The notes beneath the pieces were generated by a model. That model was not told the DNA's origin. It saw only the letters and a list, made by a program, of their open reading frames with translations, and did not search any database. From Cohnella cholangitidis (GTDB taxonomy: Bacteria > Bacillota > Bacilli > Paenibacillales > Paenibacillaceae): DNA of 64,000 nucleotides. Shown piece after piece: positions 34,379 through 43,070 of this stretch (within the stretch, counting starts at the first letter, position 1; each line of letters starts with the position of its first letter). A program made the position numbers and the translations under genes. The stretch lies in NCBI RefSeq assembly GCF_014107495.1, contig NZ_CP041969.1, positions 6,187,501 to 6,251,500 on the forward strand. Direction: 5' to 3'.

Positions 34379-35096
34379 TTCGCATCAAAATTGGTTGAAA
34401 GAGATGGAAGAGCAATCCCGCGCTAAGCAACGAAGCTTTATTGGAGGCATCTCGGAGAAACTGAGAAGACCGATGGTTACCGAACCCCCTCGCCATCCAT
34501 ACCGGGGATCGCCCGATTTCTGGAATGCATACGAATGGAACGGGCAGGAACGAATCGATAAGTTTACGGAAAACTTTATGAGCGTGGGCGGACACGTTGA
34601 ACGCTTTGCAACAATGGATGACGCCCGGCGTTTTATCGCGGATAAAGCGAAGGAGATGAGCGCGCGTTACGTCATTCGGCAAAATCAGCCGGAGCTTGAA
34701 GCGATGAACCTGGAAGCGGATCTGCCGGATGCGCAAATATCGGTATGGAACACGGACGAGGAACAGCATTGGAAAGCCCGCTCCGCGGAGGCGGACATCG
34801 GGGTTGTGATCGTCGACCACGCGGCCGCGTATACAAGCTCGATGGTCGTATTGTCTTCCAAGGATAAAGGACGCTCCGTAAGCCTGCTGCCAACGGTGTT
34901 GATGGCGATCATTCCCGTCGACCGATTGAAGACGCGTTTGGGAGAAGTGATGGTTCATTTCGATGAAGGCGGTCGAGAGAGCTTGCCTGCGGGTATTCAC
35001 TTCATATCCGGACCGAGCCGCTCCTCGGACATAGAGAACGACTTGACGATCGGCGTGCATGGACCCGGTGTCGTATACGCCTTGATAGTCGGTTAA
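34365..35096 (+). CDS. lutC: L-lactate utilisation protein LutC (LUD-domain protein)
   Basis: A 243-residue LUD-domain protein. The N-terminal third is charged; the domain core includes SAEADIGVVIVDHAAAYTSS and the C-terminal SGPSRSSDIENDLTIGVHGP, the usual LutC signature. AGGAGG lies 9 bases before the ATG inside the end of lutB. It completes the LutABC complex. Confidence 0.94.
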   Translation: MDTANSHQNWLKEMEEQSRAKQRSFIGGISEKLRRPMVTEPPRHPYRGSPDFWNAYEWNGQERIDKFTENFMSVGGHVERFATMDDARRFIADKAKEMSARYVIRQNQPELEAMNLEADLPDAQISVWNTDEEQHWKARSAEADIGVVIVDHAAAYTSSMVVLSSKDKGRSVSLLPTVLMAIIPVDRLKTRLGEVMVHFDEGGRESLPAGIHFISGPSRSSDIENDLTIGVHGPGVVYALIVG

Positions 35097-35115
35097 TTGC
35101 GGAGGCTAAATTCGA

Positions 35116-35823
35116 ATGGAGATGACTCGTCTCACGAAGCGCAATCATTATGAGGAAATCAAGGATCAGCTGCAACGAATGATCTTGGACGGCAAACTGA
35201 AGGTCGGAGACAGGCTTCCTTCGACGAAGGAGATGTCCGAGAGCTTCGGCGTCGGCAGATCGACGACCAGAGAAGCGCTCAGCGCTTTGAAAGCGATGGG
35301 GTTGATCGAGATTCGGCAAGGCGGCGGCTGCCGGGTTATCCGCAACGCGCCGGCGGAAATCATGTTGCCTGAACTGGATTCCATGCGAATGAACCGCAAT
35401 ACGTTGTTGGAGCTTCTCGAAGCGAGGCAATCGCTGGAGGTGTCCAACGCCGCAATCGCGTCCGTGAAGAGGACGGATGAGGATCTGGCGGAGTTCGAAT
35501 CGTTAATCGAAGCGATGTCCGTATCGGTAGGGGACGATAGAGAGGGAGAGAGAACGGATCTGTTGTTTCATCTTACTCTTGCTAAAGCCACCCACAATTC
35601 GATCATGGTCCGTTTGTTCGAATCTATCGCGAATCAGTTGGAGTCGGCTATCCATGAGATTCGCAGAGTTGAGCTATACTCGAACAAACAGGTTGCCAAA
35701 CGGCTCTACCGCGAGCATTACGCCATCTATGAGGCGGTCCGCCTTCAGGATTCGGAGCTTGCCGCCAAGAAAATGAAGCACCATTTGCAGCATGTGGAAA
35801 ACATTTTAACGAAATATATATGA
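35116..35823 (+). CDS. lutR: GntR/FadR-family regulator of the lut operon
   Basis: A 235-residue regulator with an N-terminal winged helix (GDRLPSTKEMSESFGVGRSTTREALSALKAMGLIEI) and a C-terminal FCD all-helical ligand domain (TDLLFHLTLAKATHNSIMVRLFESI, with the family's Asp and His metal-site residues, e.g. EHYAIYEAV). It starts 19 bases after lutC with GGAGG, so it is co-transcribed. B. subtilis LutR is a homologue that represses lutABC in the absence of lactate. A strong terminator follows. Confidence 0.9.
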   Translation: MEMTRLTKRNHYEEIKDQLQRMILDGKLKVGDRLPSTKEMSESFGVGRSTTREALSALKAMGLIEIRQGGGCRVIRNAPAEIMLPELDSMRMNRNTLLELLEARQSLEVSNAAIASVKRTDEDLAEFESLIEAMSVSVGDDREGERTDLLFHLTLAKATHNSIMVRLFESIANQLESAIHEIRRVELYSNKQVAKRLYREHYAIYEAVRLQDSELAAKKMKHHLQHVENILTKYI

Positions 35824-35839
35824 ACGATGCATGCGAGTG

Positions 35840-35865
35840 AGCCCGGGTGACCGGGCTTTTTTTTT
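35840..35865 (+). terminator. Rho-independent terminator after lutR
   Basis: AGCCCGG, a GTGA loop, CCGGGCT, then nine T (the first shared with the stem). Confidence 0.92.
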
Positions 35866-35954
35866 AGCAAAAATTTAACACTAAATGATAACCTTTCCTT
35901 AATCTCATCGTCTATAACTTTGTTGTTATCTAGAAATTTGGATGGAGTGAGATT

Positions 35955-37424
35955 ATGGAAACGAGTAACGGTACGGTATGGAAGCTGTTGTTGGCGATAA
36001 TAACGGCTCTTCTGGTCGGAGCGGGTTTGCCGCTTGCTTCTACCGCGAAGGGAAGCGAATTATCGTCCCCGGCGAATAAGCTATTCTCGAATGTAACGCA
36101 AGTCGAAGCCGGGCAATTCGGCGGTTTTGCGGTGAAGGAAGACGGAAGCGTATGGGCGTGGGGGGCCTATCAAGAGGCTAAAGCTTATTATGCGGTTACA
36201 TCGGCTTTCTCTCCGGTAAGGTTGCCCGTCGACAACGTAAAACAAATTTCGAGAGGCGATCGCTTCTATTTATTGCTGAAGAAGGATGGAACAGTATGGT
36301 CCGTCGGCGCTAACGAACATGGGCAACTCGGAATCGGCGCGCAAAATGACAAGATCGTTAACGAAGCCGTTCAAGTCGAAGGGCTTGTGGACATTAAAGC
36401 CGTTTCGGCCGGAGGTTACCATAGCTTGGCTCTCGACGCGGATGGAAAAGTATGGGGTTGGGGCGGTAACGAACAGGGTCAATTGGGCTACGATACGCTG
36501 AAAAACGTATTAAAACCCGCTGTTATCGAAGGATTGTCTTCCATTGTGGCGATCGACGCCGGACAGATGGGCTCGATTGCGCTCGGTAACGGAGGAGAGA
36601 TTTGGTCCTGGGGACTTAAGAAAGATGTCGTTAACGGTCCGGACGAAGTACGAAAACCAGCTCGGTTAGAGACGAATGGCGAATTTACAGCGATCGCCGA
36701 CGCCGATCAGCGCGGAATAGCCTTAAACCATGATGGCACGATATGGACTTGGAACAATTATTCGTTCGATCCATCGGCCGATCTATTAAATCCCGTACAA
36801 GCGAAAGGAATAACCGACATCGTCTCGATATCCGCCTATTCCGCCGTTAAATCGGACGGTACCGTCTGGCAATGGCGTAACGTAGGGAAAGCCGACAATT
36901 ATATACAAGTGGAAGGAATTGCCCGTGCGGTTAAGGTAAGCGATGCATGGCAACATCATTTCGCGTTGTTGGAAGACGGCCATGTCATGGCATGGGGGGA
37001 CAATTACTTTGGGAATATCGGTTTAGGGTCGCTAGAAGAAAAGATCGATGCTCCTCAAACCATCAGAAACTCGATTACAATCGTAGTGGACGGCCAGACA
37101 ACGGAAACCGCTTCGCCTCCGCTGATCGTGAAACAAACGACTTATGTTCCTCTTAGGGGGATTCTGGAAAAGCTCGGCGTCACCGTGAAATGGGACGTTC
37201 CGTCGAGATCGGTCATCGCGACCAAAGGAGATACGACGATCGTGTTGAACTCCGCTACCGGACAAACGTCCGTAAACGGTAAGATGATCCCTGCCGACCA
37301 GAAACCGATTCTCTTAAGAGGCAGCACGATGGTACCCTTGCGCTTAATCGGCGAGACGATGGGCGCGGAAGTGAAATGGGACTCCGAAGCGTACGGGGTA
37401 ATGATTACGACTGCAGAAGATTAA
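35955..37424 (+). CDS. Secreted RCC1-repeat protein with C-terminal stalk domain
   Basis: A 489-residue secreted protein. Residues about 8-32 are a signal peptide. Residues about 45-375 contain seven RCC1-type blades marked by DG-x-(V/I)-W-x-(W/V)-G: DGSVWAWG, DGTVWSVGANEHGQLGIG, DGKVWGWGGNEQGQLGYD, GGEIWSWG, DGTIWTWN, DGTVWQW and DGHVMAWGDNYFGNIGLG. A propeller is therefore expected. Residues about 375-489 are a copper-amine-oxidase-N-type stalk domain (TTYVPLRGILEKLGVTVKWD, then STMVPLRLIGETMGAEVKWD). It is probably a wall-associated binding protein. Monocistronic; binding partner unknown. Confidence 0.88.
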   Translation: METSNGTVWKLLLAIITALLVGAGLPLASTAKGSELSSPANKLFSNVTQVEAGQFGGFAVKEDGSVWAWGAYQEAKAYYAVTSAFSPVRLPVDNVKQISRGDRFYLLLKKDGTVWSVGANEHGQLGIGAQNDKIVNEAVQVEGLVDIKAVSAGGYHSLALDADGKVWGWGGNEQGQLGYDTLKNVLKPAVIEGLSSIVAIDAGQMGSIALGNGGEIWSWGLKKDVVNGPDEVRKPARLETNGEFTAIADADQRGIALNHDGTIWTWNNYSFDPSADLLNPVQAKGITDIVSISAYSAVKSDGTVWQWRNVGKADNYIQVEGIARAVKVSDAWQHHFALLEDGHVMAWGDNYFGNIGLGSLEEKIDAPQTIRNSITIVVDGQTTETASPPLIVKQTTYVPLRGILEKLGVTVKWDVPSRSVIATKGDTTIVLNSATGQTSVNGKMIPADQKPILLRGSTMVPLRLIGETMGAEVKWDSEAYGVMITTAED

Positions 37425-37573
37425 GTTGCGTCCTTCCGGAATAACGGCTTTTTCTATTCTGTTTCATCAAACTTTAATGTTCCATTTATCTAAGCTTCAG
37501 CATTTCCCTTCATAATGGCGATAAACCTAACAGAATCTCGAATAGGATTAGTCATTAGAAGGGAAGTAATCGT

Positions 37574-38482
37574 ATGAACAAGTCAATGTCAAACCGATTA
37601 TGGATGATCATCTCGGCAGTACTAATCATCGCATTCATAACGTACGTCATTCTTTATCCGCCACGTCAAAAATCGGAAACCCCTACGCAATCGTTAGCGA
37701 CCGTTAACGGAGTGAGCATTAGCAAGGAATCCCTTTATAACGCCCTTGTCGCTTCCGGCGGTCAACAAACGATGGAGACGTTGATTAACAACGAGCTCGT
37801 GCGCCAAGCCGCCGAGAAAGCCGGTATAGTCGTGACTAATGAAGATGTGGACAAGGAATTGGATGCGGTACGCCAAAATTTCTCTACGGAAGAAGAGTTT
37901 CTGCAAACGTTATCGATGTACGGCATGACATTGGATGGCTTAAAGAACGATATGACCACCCAGGCGCAGCTTCGCAAACTACTGGAGCCTCAAGTCAAAG
38001 TTACGGATGACGATATTCAAAAGTATTACGACGATAATCTGGAAACGTTGAAAACGCCGGAGAAAGTGCAAGCCTCGCACATCCAGTTGGCAACGAAGGA
38101 AGATGCGGAGGCAGTCTTGGCGGAATTGAACGATGGCGCGGATTTCGCCGCTAAAGCGAAAGAGAAATCAACGGACTCCGCGACGAAGGACAACGGCGGA
38201 CAACTTGACTATTTCGCGAAAGCGGACAAGGAAGAAGCGATCTCGAACGCGGTTTTCGCGCTTGAAGTCGGCCATATGAGCGGAATCGTCGAGGCTAGCG
38301 ACGGATTCCATATCTATAAGCTTACCGATCGACAAGCTGCCGTAACGCCTACTTTGGACGAGAAAAAGGCAGAAATTCGCGAAACGCTGACCGCTGATCA
38401 AATTTCCGAGCTGTCCCAAACTTGGATTCAGGAGCAGCAATCGATCGCTAAAATCGAGAATTCCCTCGCGACCGCCGATTAG
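37574..38482 (+). CDS. Membrane-anchored parvulin-type peptidyl-prolyl isomerase (PrsA/SurA-like)
   Basis: A 302-residue foldase. A single N-terminal membrane anchor at about residues 9-30 (LWMIISAVLIIAFITYVIL) has no lipobox. A SurA-N-type chaperone region follows at 40-155 (LATVNGVSISKESLYNAL). The parvulin PPIase domain lies at about 158-265 (EKVQASHIQLATKEDAEAVL, GGQLDYF, VGHMSGIVEASDGFHIYKL). It acts outside the membrane on exported proteins. It lies 168 bases upstream of secA2, which suggests a shared role in export, although a separate promoter is possible. Confidence 0.9.
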   Translation: MNKSMSNRLWMIISAVLIIAFITYVILYPPRQKSETPTQSLATVNGVSISKESLYNALVASGGQQTMETLINNELVRQAAEKAGIVVTNEDVDKELDAVRQNFSTEEEFLQTLSMYGMTLDGLKNDMTTQAQLRKLLEPQVKVTDDDIQKYYDDNLETLKTPEKVQASHIQLATKEDAEAVLAELNDGADFAAKAKEKSTDSATKDNGGQLDYFAKADKEEAISNAVFALEVGHMSGIVEASDGFHIYKLTDRQAAVTPTLDEKKAEIRETLTADQISELSQTWIQEQQSIAKIENSLATAD

Positions 38483-38650
38483 TCTCGGCGATTCGATCAA
38501 CCGAAATGCATGAAGCGGGAGCTGGCTGTCGTCCCAACGACTGAGTCGGCTCTTCGTCTTTGCGGTCAAAATAATCGCAACGCTATGAATTTAATCCCGT
38601 AATCCCTATAATAGTATCATTATGGTTTTTACAAAGAGAGGGTTTTTCCG

Positions 38651-40882
38651 ATGAATTTTGCCAGCAAGCTTGTTCAGAAGGTTAAAGAACGTTTCGTTCA
38701 GCATCATCTGAAATCTTATACGGACAAGCTACGGGAGATCCAAGCACTTAAATTGGAGTCATGGGACGATGATCGGCTGCAAGCCGAATCGTTGAAACTT
38801 AAAAATAAAGCGCAAAGCGGCGTTCCGCTCGACGATCTTCTCGTAGAGGCGTTCGCCATTGCCGGGGAAACGGCTAGCCGGGTACTTGGAATGCGTCCGT
38901 TCGACGTGCAATACACGGCTGGAACGGCGCTTCACGAGAGAAATTTAGTCGAGATGCAGACGGGCGAAGGGAAGACGCTGTCGGCCGTTATGCCCGCTTA
39001 TTTAAATGCCCTTCAAGGAAAAGGCGTCCATATTCTGACGTTCAACGATTATTTGGCCGGAAGGGACGCCGAGTGGATGGGACCGGTCTATCGGTTTCTA
39101 GGGTTGACCGTCGGCTTCGTCAAAGACGGAATGACGACGGAAGAGAGACAGCGGGCTTATGCCGCCGATATTACCTATGTGACGGCGAAGCAAGCCGGAT
39201 TCGATTATTTGCGCGATACGATCTCCATGAAACCGGACGCCATCGTGCATCGGCCGTTCCACTTCGCGATCGTGGACGAAGCCGATTCCCTCTTGATCGA
39301 CGAAGCGCGCGTGCCGCTTGTCATCGCCGGAGAAGTCGCCACGACGGGCGGCGATGGAAGCCGGATGGCCAAGCTGGCGAGGGAACTTCAGCTTGGGGAA
39401 GATTACGATTTCGACGAGAACAAGCGCAACGTATTCCTAACGGAAACGGGCGCGGAGAAAGCGGAACAACTATTGCGGAGCGGCAATTTATACGAAGCGC
39501 ATAACAGCCATTTATTAACGGCATTAAATTGTGCATTGCACGCGGAAGCTTTGTTGAAGAAAGACGTTGACTATATGATAAGAGACGGCAAGCTCGAGTT
39601 GATCGACTTGCATACCGGCCGCGTTGCCGAGAATCGGCACTGGCCGGACGGACTTCAAGCGGCCGTCGAAGCGAAGGAAGGCATGGTATCGAATTCGTCC
39701 GGCAAAATATTGGGCACGATCACGCTCCAGCATTTCCTTAGCCTATATCCTAAGTTCAGCGGCATGACGGCTACCGCTCAGGATTCGGCCGACGAGTTCG
39801 ATGAAACCTACTCGTTGCGCGTAGTTCAAATTCCTCCGAATCGGCCAAGAATCCGAATCGATCACGAGAGCCGAATTTTCACGCATAAGGAAGCGAAGCT
39901 CAAAGCGCTTGTCAAGGAAATCGTGGACGTACACGCAACGAAACGCCCGATTCTTATCGGAACGAGCAGCGTAGAGGAATCCGATCATCTGGCCGAGCTA
40001 TTGAAGAAGTCGGGCGTGCCGTGCCATGTCCTCAACGCCAAGAACGACGAGAAGGAAGCCGAGATCATCTCGAAAGCCGGTGAGCTCGGCGCGGTAACCG
40101 TGTCTACGAACATGGCGGGAAGAGGCGTCGATATTCGCCTGGGCGGAGGAGATCCGATTCAAGCGGAGCAGGTGGCTGAGCTTGGCGGATTGTATGTAAT
40201 CGGCACGCATATGAACGAAAGCGCCCGCATCGATAATCAGTTAAGAGGACGCGCCGGCCGTCAAGGAGATCCCGGTTCCTCCCGGTTCTATGTATGCTTA
40301 GAGGATGAGCTTATTAGCCGTTTCGGTATCGAGAAAGCGATACCCGAGGCCTATCGGACGAAGCGACAGGACGAGCCGTTGGAAGCGTCGGTTTTCCACA
40401 AAAAAACCGATCATATTCAGCGCGTCGTCATGGGCCAGAACTTCGAAACACGCAAGACGTTAAACAAATATTCCGATATGCTCGAGGAGCAGAGACGAAT
40501 CCATCAAGAGCAACGCGATGAGGTATTGTACAACGATGACACCTTAAGCGCGACGGAGAAATACGTCAGGCTGCACCATATGGACCGGGCTTGGTCCGAT
40601 CATCTGGCTTACGTGTCGTATATTCGGGAAGGCATACATTTGGAAAGCCTGGCGAATCGAAACCCGGTCGACGAATTTCATCACCGAATCATTCACGCTT
40701 TCGAGCAATTGCCGGATAAAATAGAGAAAGAAACGGCTAAGTCGCTCAGCAAATTGAACGCAAAAGGCGCGCAGGACGAGATCGATTGGGAGAAAGAAGG
40801 TTTGAAGGGACCGTCCAGAACGTGGACATACTTGATCCAAGACCAATTCATCGAGAAAAAGGCGAATATTTTCGGCTTGTAG
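38651..40882 (+). CDS. secA2: Accessory preprotein translocase ATPase SecA2
   Basis: A 743-residue SecA paralogue. Walker A MQTGEGKTL, Walker B IVDEADSLLIDEARVPL, the preprotein cross-linking region at about 225-360, the helicase motif GTSSVEESDHLAELL, STNMAGRGVDIRLGGGD and QLRGRAGRQGDPGSS. The protein is about 100 residues shorter than housekeeping SecA and lacks its C-terminal Zn-binding cysteine tail. No secY2 is nearby, so it resembles the SecA2-only type that works with the canonical SecYEG. Substrates are unknown; the adjacent secreted foldase and stalk protein are candidates. Confidence 0.9.
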   Translation: MNFASKLVQKVKERFVQHHLKSYTDKLREIQALKLESWDDDRLQAESLKLKNKAQSGVPLDDLLVEAFAIAGETASRVLGMRPFDVQYTAGTALHERNLVEMQTGEGKTLSAVMPAYLNALQGKGVHILTFNDYLAGRDAEWMGPVYRFLGLTVGFVKDGMTTEERQRAYAADITYVTAKQAGFDYLRDTISMKPDAIVHRPFHFAIVDEADSLLIDEARVPLVIAGEVATTGGDGSRMAKLARELQLGEDYDFDENKRNVFLTETGAEKAEQLLRSGNLYEAHNSHLLTALNCALHAEALLKKDVDYMIRDGKLELIDLHTGRVAENRHWPDGLQAAVEAKEGMVSNSSGKILGTITLQHFLSLYPKFSGMTATAQDSADEFDETYSLRVVQIPPNRPRIRIDHESRIFTHKEAKLKALVKEIVDVHATKRPILIGTSSVEESDHLAELLKKSGVPCHVLNAKNDEKEAEIISKAGELGAVTVSTNMAGRGVDIRLGGGDPIQAEQVAELGGLYVIGTHMNESARIDNQLRGRAGRQGDPGSSRFYVCLEDELISRFGIEKAIPEAYRTKRQDEPLEASVFHKKTDHIQRVVMGQNFETRKTLNKYSDMLEEQRRIHQEQRDEVLYNDDTLSATEKYVRLHHMDRAWSDHLAYVSYIREGIHLESLANRNPVDEFHHRIIHAFEQLPDKIEKETAKSLSKLNAKGAQDEIDWEKEGLKGPSRTWTYLIQDQFIEKKANIFGL

Positions 40883-40898
40883 GAAAGAGGTTGTCCCC

Positions 40899-42215
40899 AT
40901 GAACGTACGGAAAATGAGATTATACGACACCGAAAATATTTATTCCGGCGAAGATCGCGACGAATACGAGAAGGACTACGCTAGGCTCATTCAGTCGCCG
41001 GCTTTTAGAAGGCTGCAGGGCAAGTCGCAAGTGTTCGGCGCCGGATCCGGCGATTATTACCGCACTCGGCTAACTCATTCGCTCGAGGTCTCGCAGATCG
41101 CCAGGGAAGTGGCGCGGCGACTGCTCAAACAGTACGAGTTCTTGTCCAAGAAAGAACACCCGGGGCTTATGATCGATCCCGAAGTGGTGGAATGCGCTTC
41201 GCTCGCTCACGACTTGGGCCACCCGCCGTTCGGGCATAAGGGCGAAGAAGTGCTTAACCGGCTTCTCTTGGAAGATCACGGCTTGAAGTACGAAGGCAAC
41301 GCGCAGAACTTCCGAATTCTCATGTTTCTCGAGAAACGCGCGGGAAGCGGAAGCGGACTGGATTTGACGGCCTCCGTATTGCTCGCGATCAATAAATATC
41401 CTTACTGCATCGATGAGCCCGGCAGACAAAAGGGCGTCTACCGCAAGGAATGGGAAGGCATCGATTTCTTGCGCCAAACTTGGGGCATGCCGGGGAACTG
41501 CGCGACGCTCGAAGCGCAACTGATGGATCTGTGCGACGATATCGCCTATTCCACTCATGACCTGGAGGACGGGATCCGCGCCGGCAAAATCCCGATGGAC
41601 CGCGCGTTTTTCGAGGACGACCGGGTCGTCGCCCACGTGCTGCAGGAAATTACGGACGATCCGAGTTATTCCGAAGCCAATTGGGAGAACATCGACCAAG
41701 CGGCTATGGTCAAGCAAGTGCTCATGAATTATTTCGAGCAATGGGAGACGATCTACGCGGAATGCGACCGCGAGCCTTCGCGAACGAGAAGGGAAATGAA
41801 GGCGCGCTGGGTTCGGAAGTTCGCCAACGAGGTCGGGATCATCGACGATCCCGATACGGGCTGGAAGAAGATTACGTTAGTCCGCGAAGGACTACAGAAC
41901 GTAGAGCTGATGAGAACGATTGAAATATTGAAGAAACTGGCATGGGTCACGTTGATTAAAGACTTCCGAGTGCAACGGCTGCATAAGCGGAGCGAAGTCA
42001 TGATCGAACGGCTGTGGGGAAGCTTCAAGAACTATGAGACCGGTCGCCTGATCATCCCGCCGGACTGGCTGGATAGCTACGAAGCGCAGAAGGATAAGTG
42101 GACCTGGGAAAGGTTGACCGCCGATTACATCTCGGGTATGACGGATGCGTACGCCGAGAAAGTGTACGCCGAATTTTTCGCCAGCCGCTCGGGCTCCATC
42201 TACGAAAGAGATTAA
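40899..42215 (+). CDS. dgt: dGTPase-like HD-domain deoxynucleoside triphosphohydrolase
   Basis: A 438-residue HD-superfamily hydrolase. The HD metal site is visible as TRLTHSLEVSQIAREVA and SLAHDLGHPPFGHKGEEVL, with a downstream CDDIAYSTHDLED carrying the last Asp. This architecture hydrolyses dGTP (or other dNTPs) to the deoxynucleoside and triphosphate. It starts 16 bases after secA2 and so is probably co-transcribed, an unexpected pairing. Roles in dNTP balance and phage defence are known for the family; specificity cannot be read from sequence. Confidence 0.9.
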   Translation: MNVRKMRLYDTENIYSGEDRDEYEKDYARLIQSPAFRRLQGKSQVFGAGSGDYYRTRLTHSLEVSQIAREVARRLLKQYEFLSKKEHPGLMIDPEVVECASLAHDLGHPPFGHKGEEVLNRLLLEDHGLKYEGNAQNFRILMFLEKRAGSGSGLDLTASVLLAINKYPYCIDEPGRQKGVYRKEWEGIDFLRQTWGMPGNCATLEAQLMDLCDDIAYSTHDLEDGIRAGKIPMDRAFFEDDRVVAHVLQEITDDPSYSEANWENIDQAAMVKQVLMNYFEQWETIYAECDREPSRTRREMKARWVRKFANEVGIIDDPDTGWKKITLVREGLQNVELMRTIEILKKLAWVTLIKDFRVQRLHKRSEVMIERLWGSFKNYETGRLIIPPDWLDSYEAQKDKWTWERLTADYISGMTDAYAEKVYAEFFASRSGSIYERD

Positions 42216-42224
42216 ATTTCGTGC

Positions 42225-42256
42225 TTGACCCTGACATTAATGTCAGGGTTTATACT
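42225..42256 (+). promoter_or_regulatory. MerR-type promoter with dyad in a long spacer
   Basis: TTGACC (42225-42230), a 20-base spacer and TATACT (42251-42256). The perfect 20-bp palindrome CCCTGACATTAATGTCAGGG (42229-42248) fills the spacer. An overlong spacer bearing a central dyad is the hallmark of MerR-activated promoters, and a MerR gene follows immediately. The hairpin may also attenuate read-through from dgt, whose stop is 10 bases upstream. Confidence 0.85.
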
Positions 42257-42289
42257 AGGTTCGTATCGATCGGCAAAGGAGGGATGAGG

Positions 42290-42640
42290 ATGAGAATCGG
42301 AGAGCTCTCGGCCCGTACGGGCGTCAGCATCCGTTCGCTGCGCTACTACGAGCAGCAGAAGCTGTTGACTTCCATTCGCCAAGACAACGGTTATCGGGAG
42401 TATTCGCATTTTGCGGAAGAGCAAGTCCGGACGATTCAATTTTATTTGTCCTTGGGCATCTCAACCGAACAAATCGCCAGTTTTCTAACCTGCGTCCTGA
42501 AGAACAAGGAAGCTTTCTGCGAAGAAGTGCTGCCGATCTTCGAGAGCAAGCTGAAGGAAATAGACGATCAAATCCATCTGCTGAGCCAGATCAAGTCGAA
42601 CCTGGAAGACCGGATCCGATCGATACAGGAGAGTCACTAA
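42290..42640 (+). CDS. MerR-family transcriptional regulator
   Basis: A 116-residue MerR regulator with an N-terminal winged helix (MRIGELSARTGVSIRSLRYY) and a C-terminal dimerisation coiled coil. ATG 42290 gives 6-base spacing from GGAGGG; the in-frame ATG at 42284 is too close. Two cysteines (Cys68 and Cys77) lie in the effector-side region FLTCVLKNKEAFCEEV, reminiscent of thiol- or metal-responsive members. It is followed by a thioredoxin gene 22 bases downstream in the same unit. It probably activates its own promoter through the 20-bp dyad. Confidence 0.88.
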   Translation: MRIGELSARTGVSIRSLRYYEQQKLLTSIRQDNGYREYSHFAEEQVRTIQFYLSLGISTEQIASFLTCVLKNKEAFCEEVLPIFESKLKEIDDQIHLLSQIKSNLEDRIRSIQESH

Positions 42641-42662
42641 ACCTGGTATTGGAGGAATGGCA

Positions 42663-42980
42663 ATGAATTTGCTTGCGGTTAACGACACGAATTTTCAGGG
42701 AAGCATTAGGCAGCAAGGAGTCACCGTGGTCGATTTCGGAGCGGTCTGGTGTCCGCCTTGCAAGGTGCTCAAGCCGATCTTGGATGAGCTTGCCGGAGAA
42801 TATGGGGAAAAGCTGTCGGTGCTAGAAGTGAATTGCGACGAGTCTCCCGCTATCGCGTCCGAATACGGCATCATGTCGATGCCGACGGTCATCGTGTTCC
42901 ATAACGGAGAACCTGTCGAGAAGCTAGTCGGACTTCGTCCGAAAGCGGTGTACGAAAGCTTATTAACGAAATATATTTAA
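42663..42980 (+). CDS. Thioredoxin-family protein with CPPC active site
   Basis: A 105-residue thioredoxin fold. The redox motif is WCPPCK, so the usual Gly-Pro is Pro-Pro, which alters redox potential in related proteins. The cis-Pro segment MSMPTVIVFHNGE and a typical C-terminal helix are present. ATG 42663 is 7 bases from GGAGG; the in-frame ATG at 42657 is only one base away. It is co-transcribed with the MerR gene, suggesting an inducible redox repair function rather than housekeeping TrxA. Confidence 0.9.
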   Translation: MNLLAVNDTNFQGSIRQQGVTVVDFGAVWCPPCKVLKPILDELAGEYGEKLSVLEVNCDESPAIASEYGIMSMPTVIVFHNGEPVEKLVGLRPKAVYESLLTKYI

Positions 42981-42988
42981 GGATTGTA

Positions 42989-43011
42989 AGCCGCGATCTC
43001 GCGGCTTTTAT
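42989..43011 (+). terminator. Rho-independent terminator
   Basis: AGCCGCGA, TC loop, TCGCGGCT, then TTTATTG. It ends the merR-thioredoxin unit. Confidence 0.8.
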
Positions 43012-43070
43012 TGTTTTTGAGGAAAAAGTTGCCTATCATAGAGAGAGATGAGGGAAAGGGGATAGGGAAC

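Noticed and set aside
40899..42215. Anti-phage dGTPase defence island
   Set aside because: The family includes defence members, but the neighbours are secA2, a merR-thioredoxin pair and metabolic genes. There are no other defence genes, so a housekeeping role is as likely.
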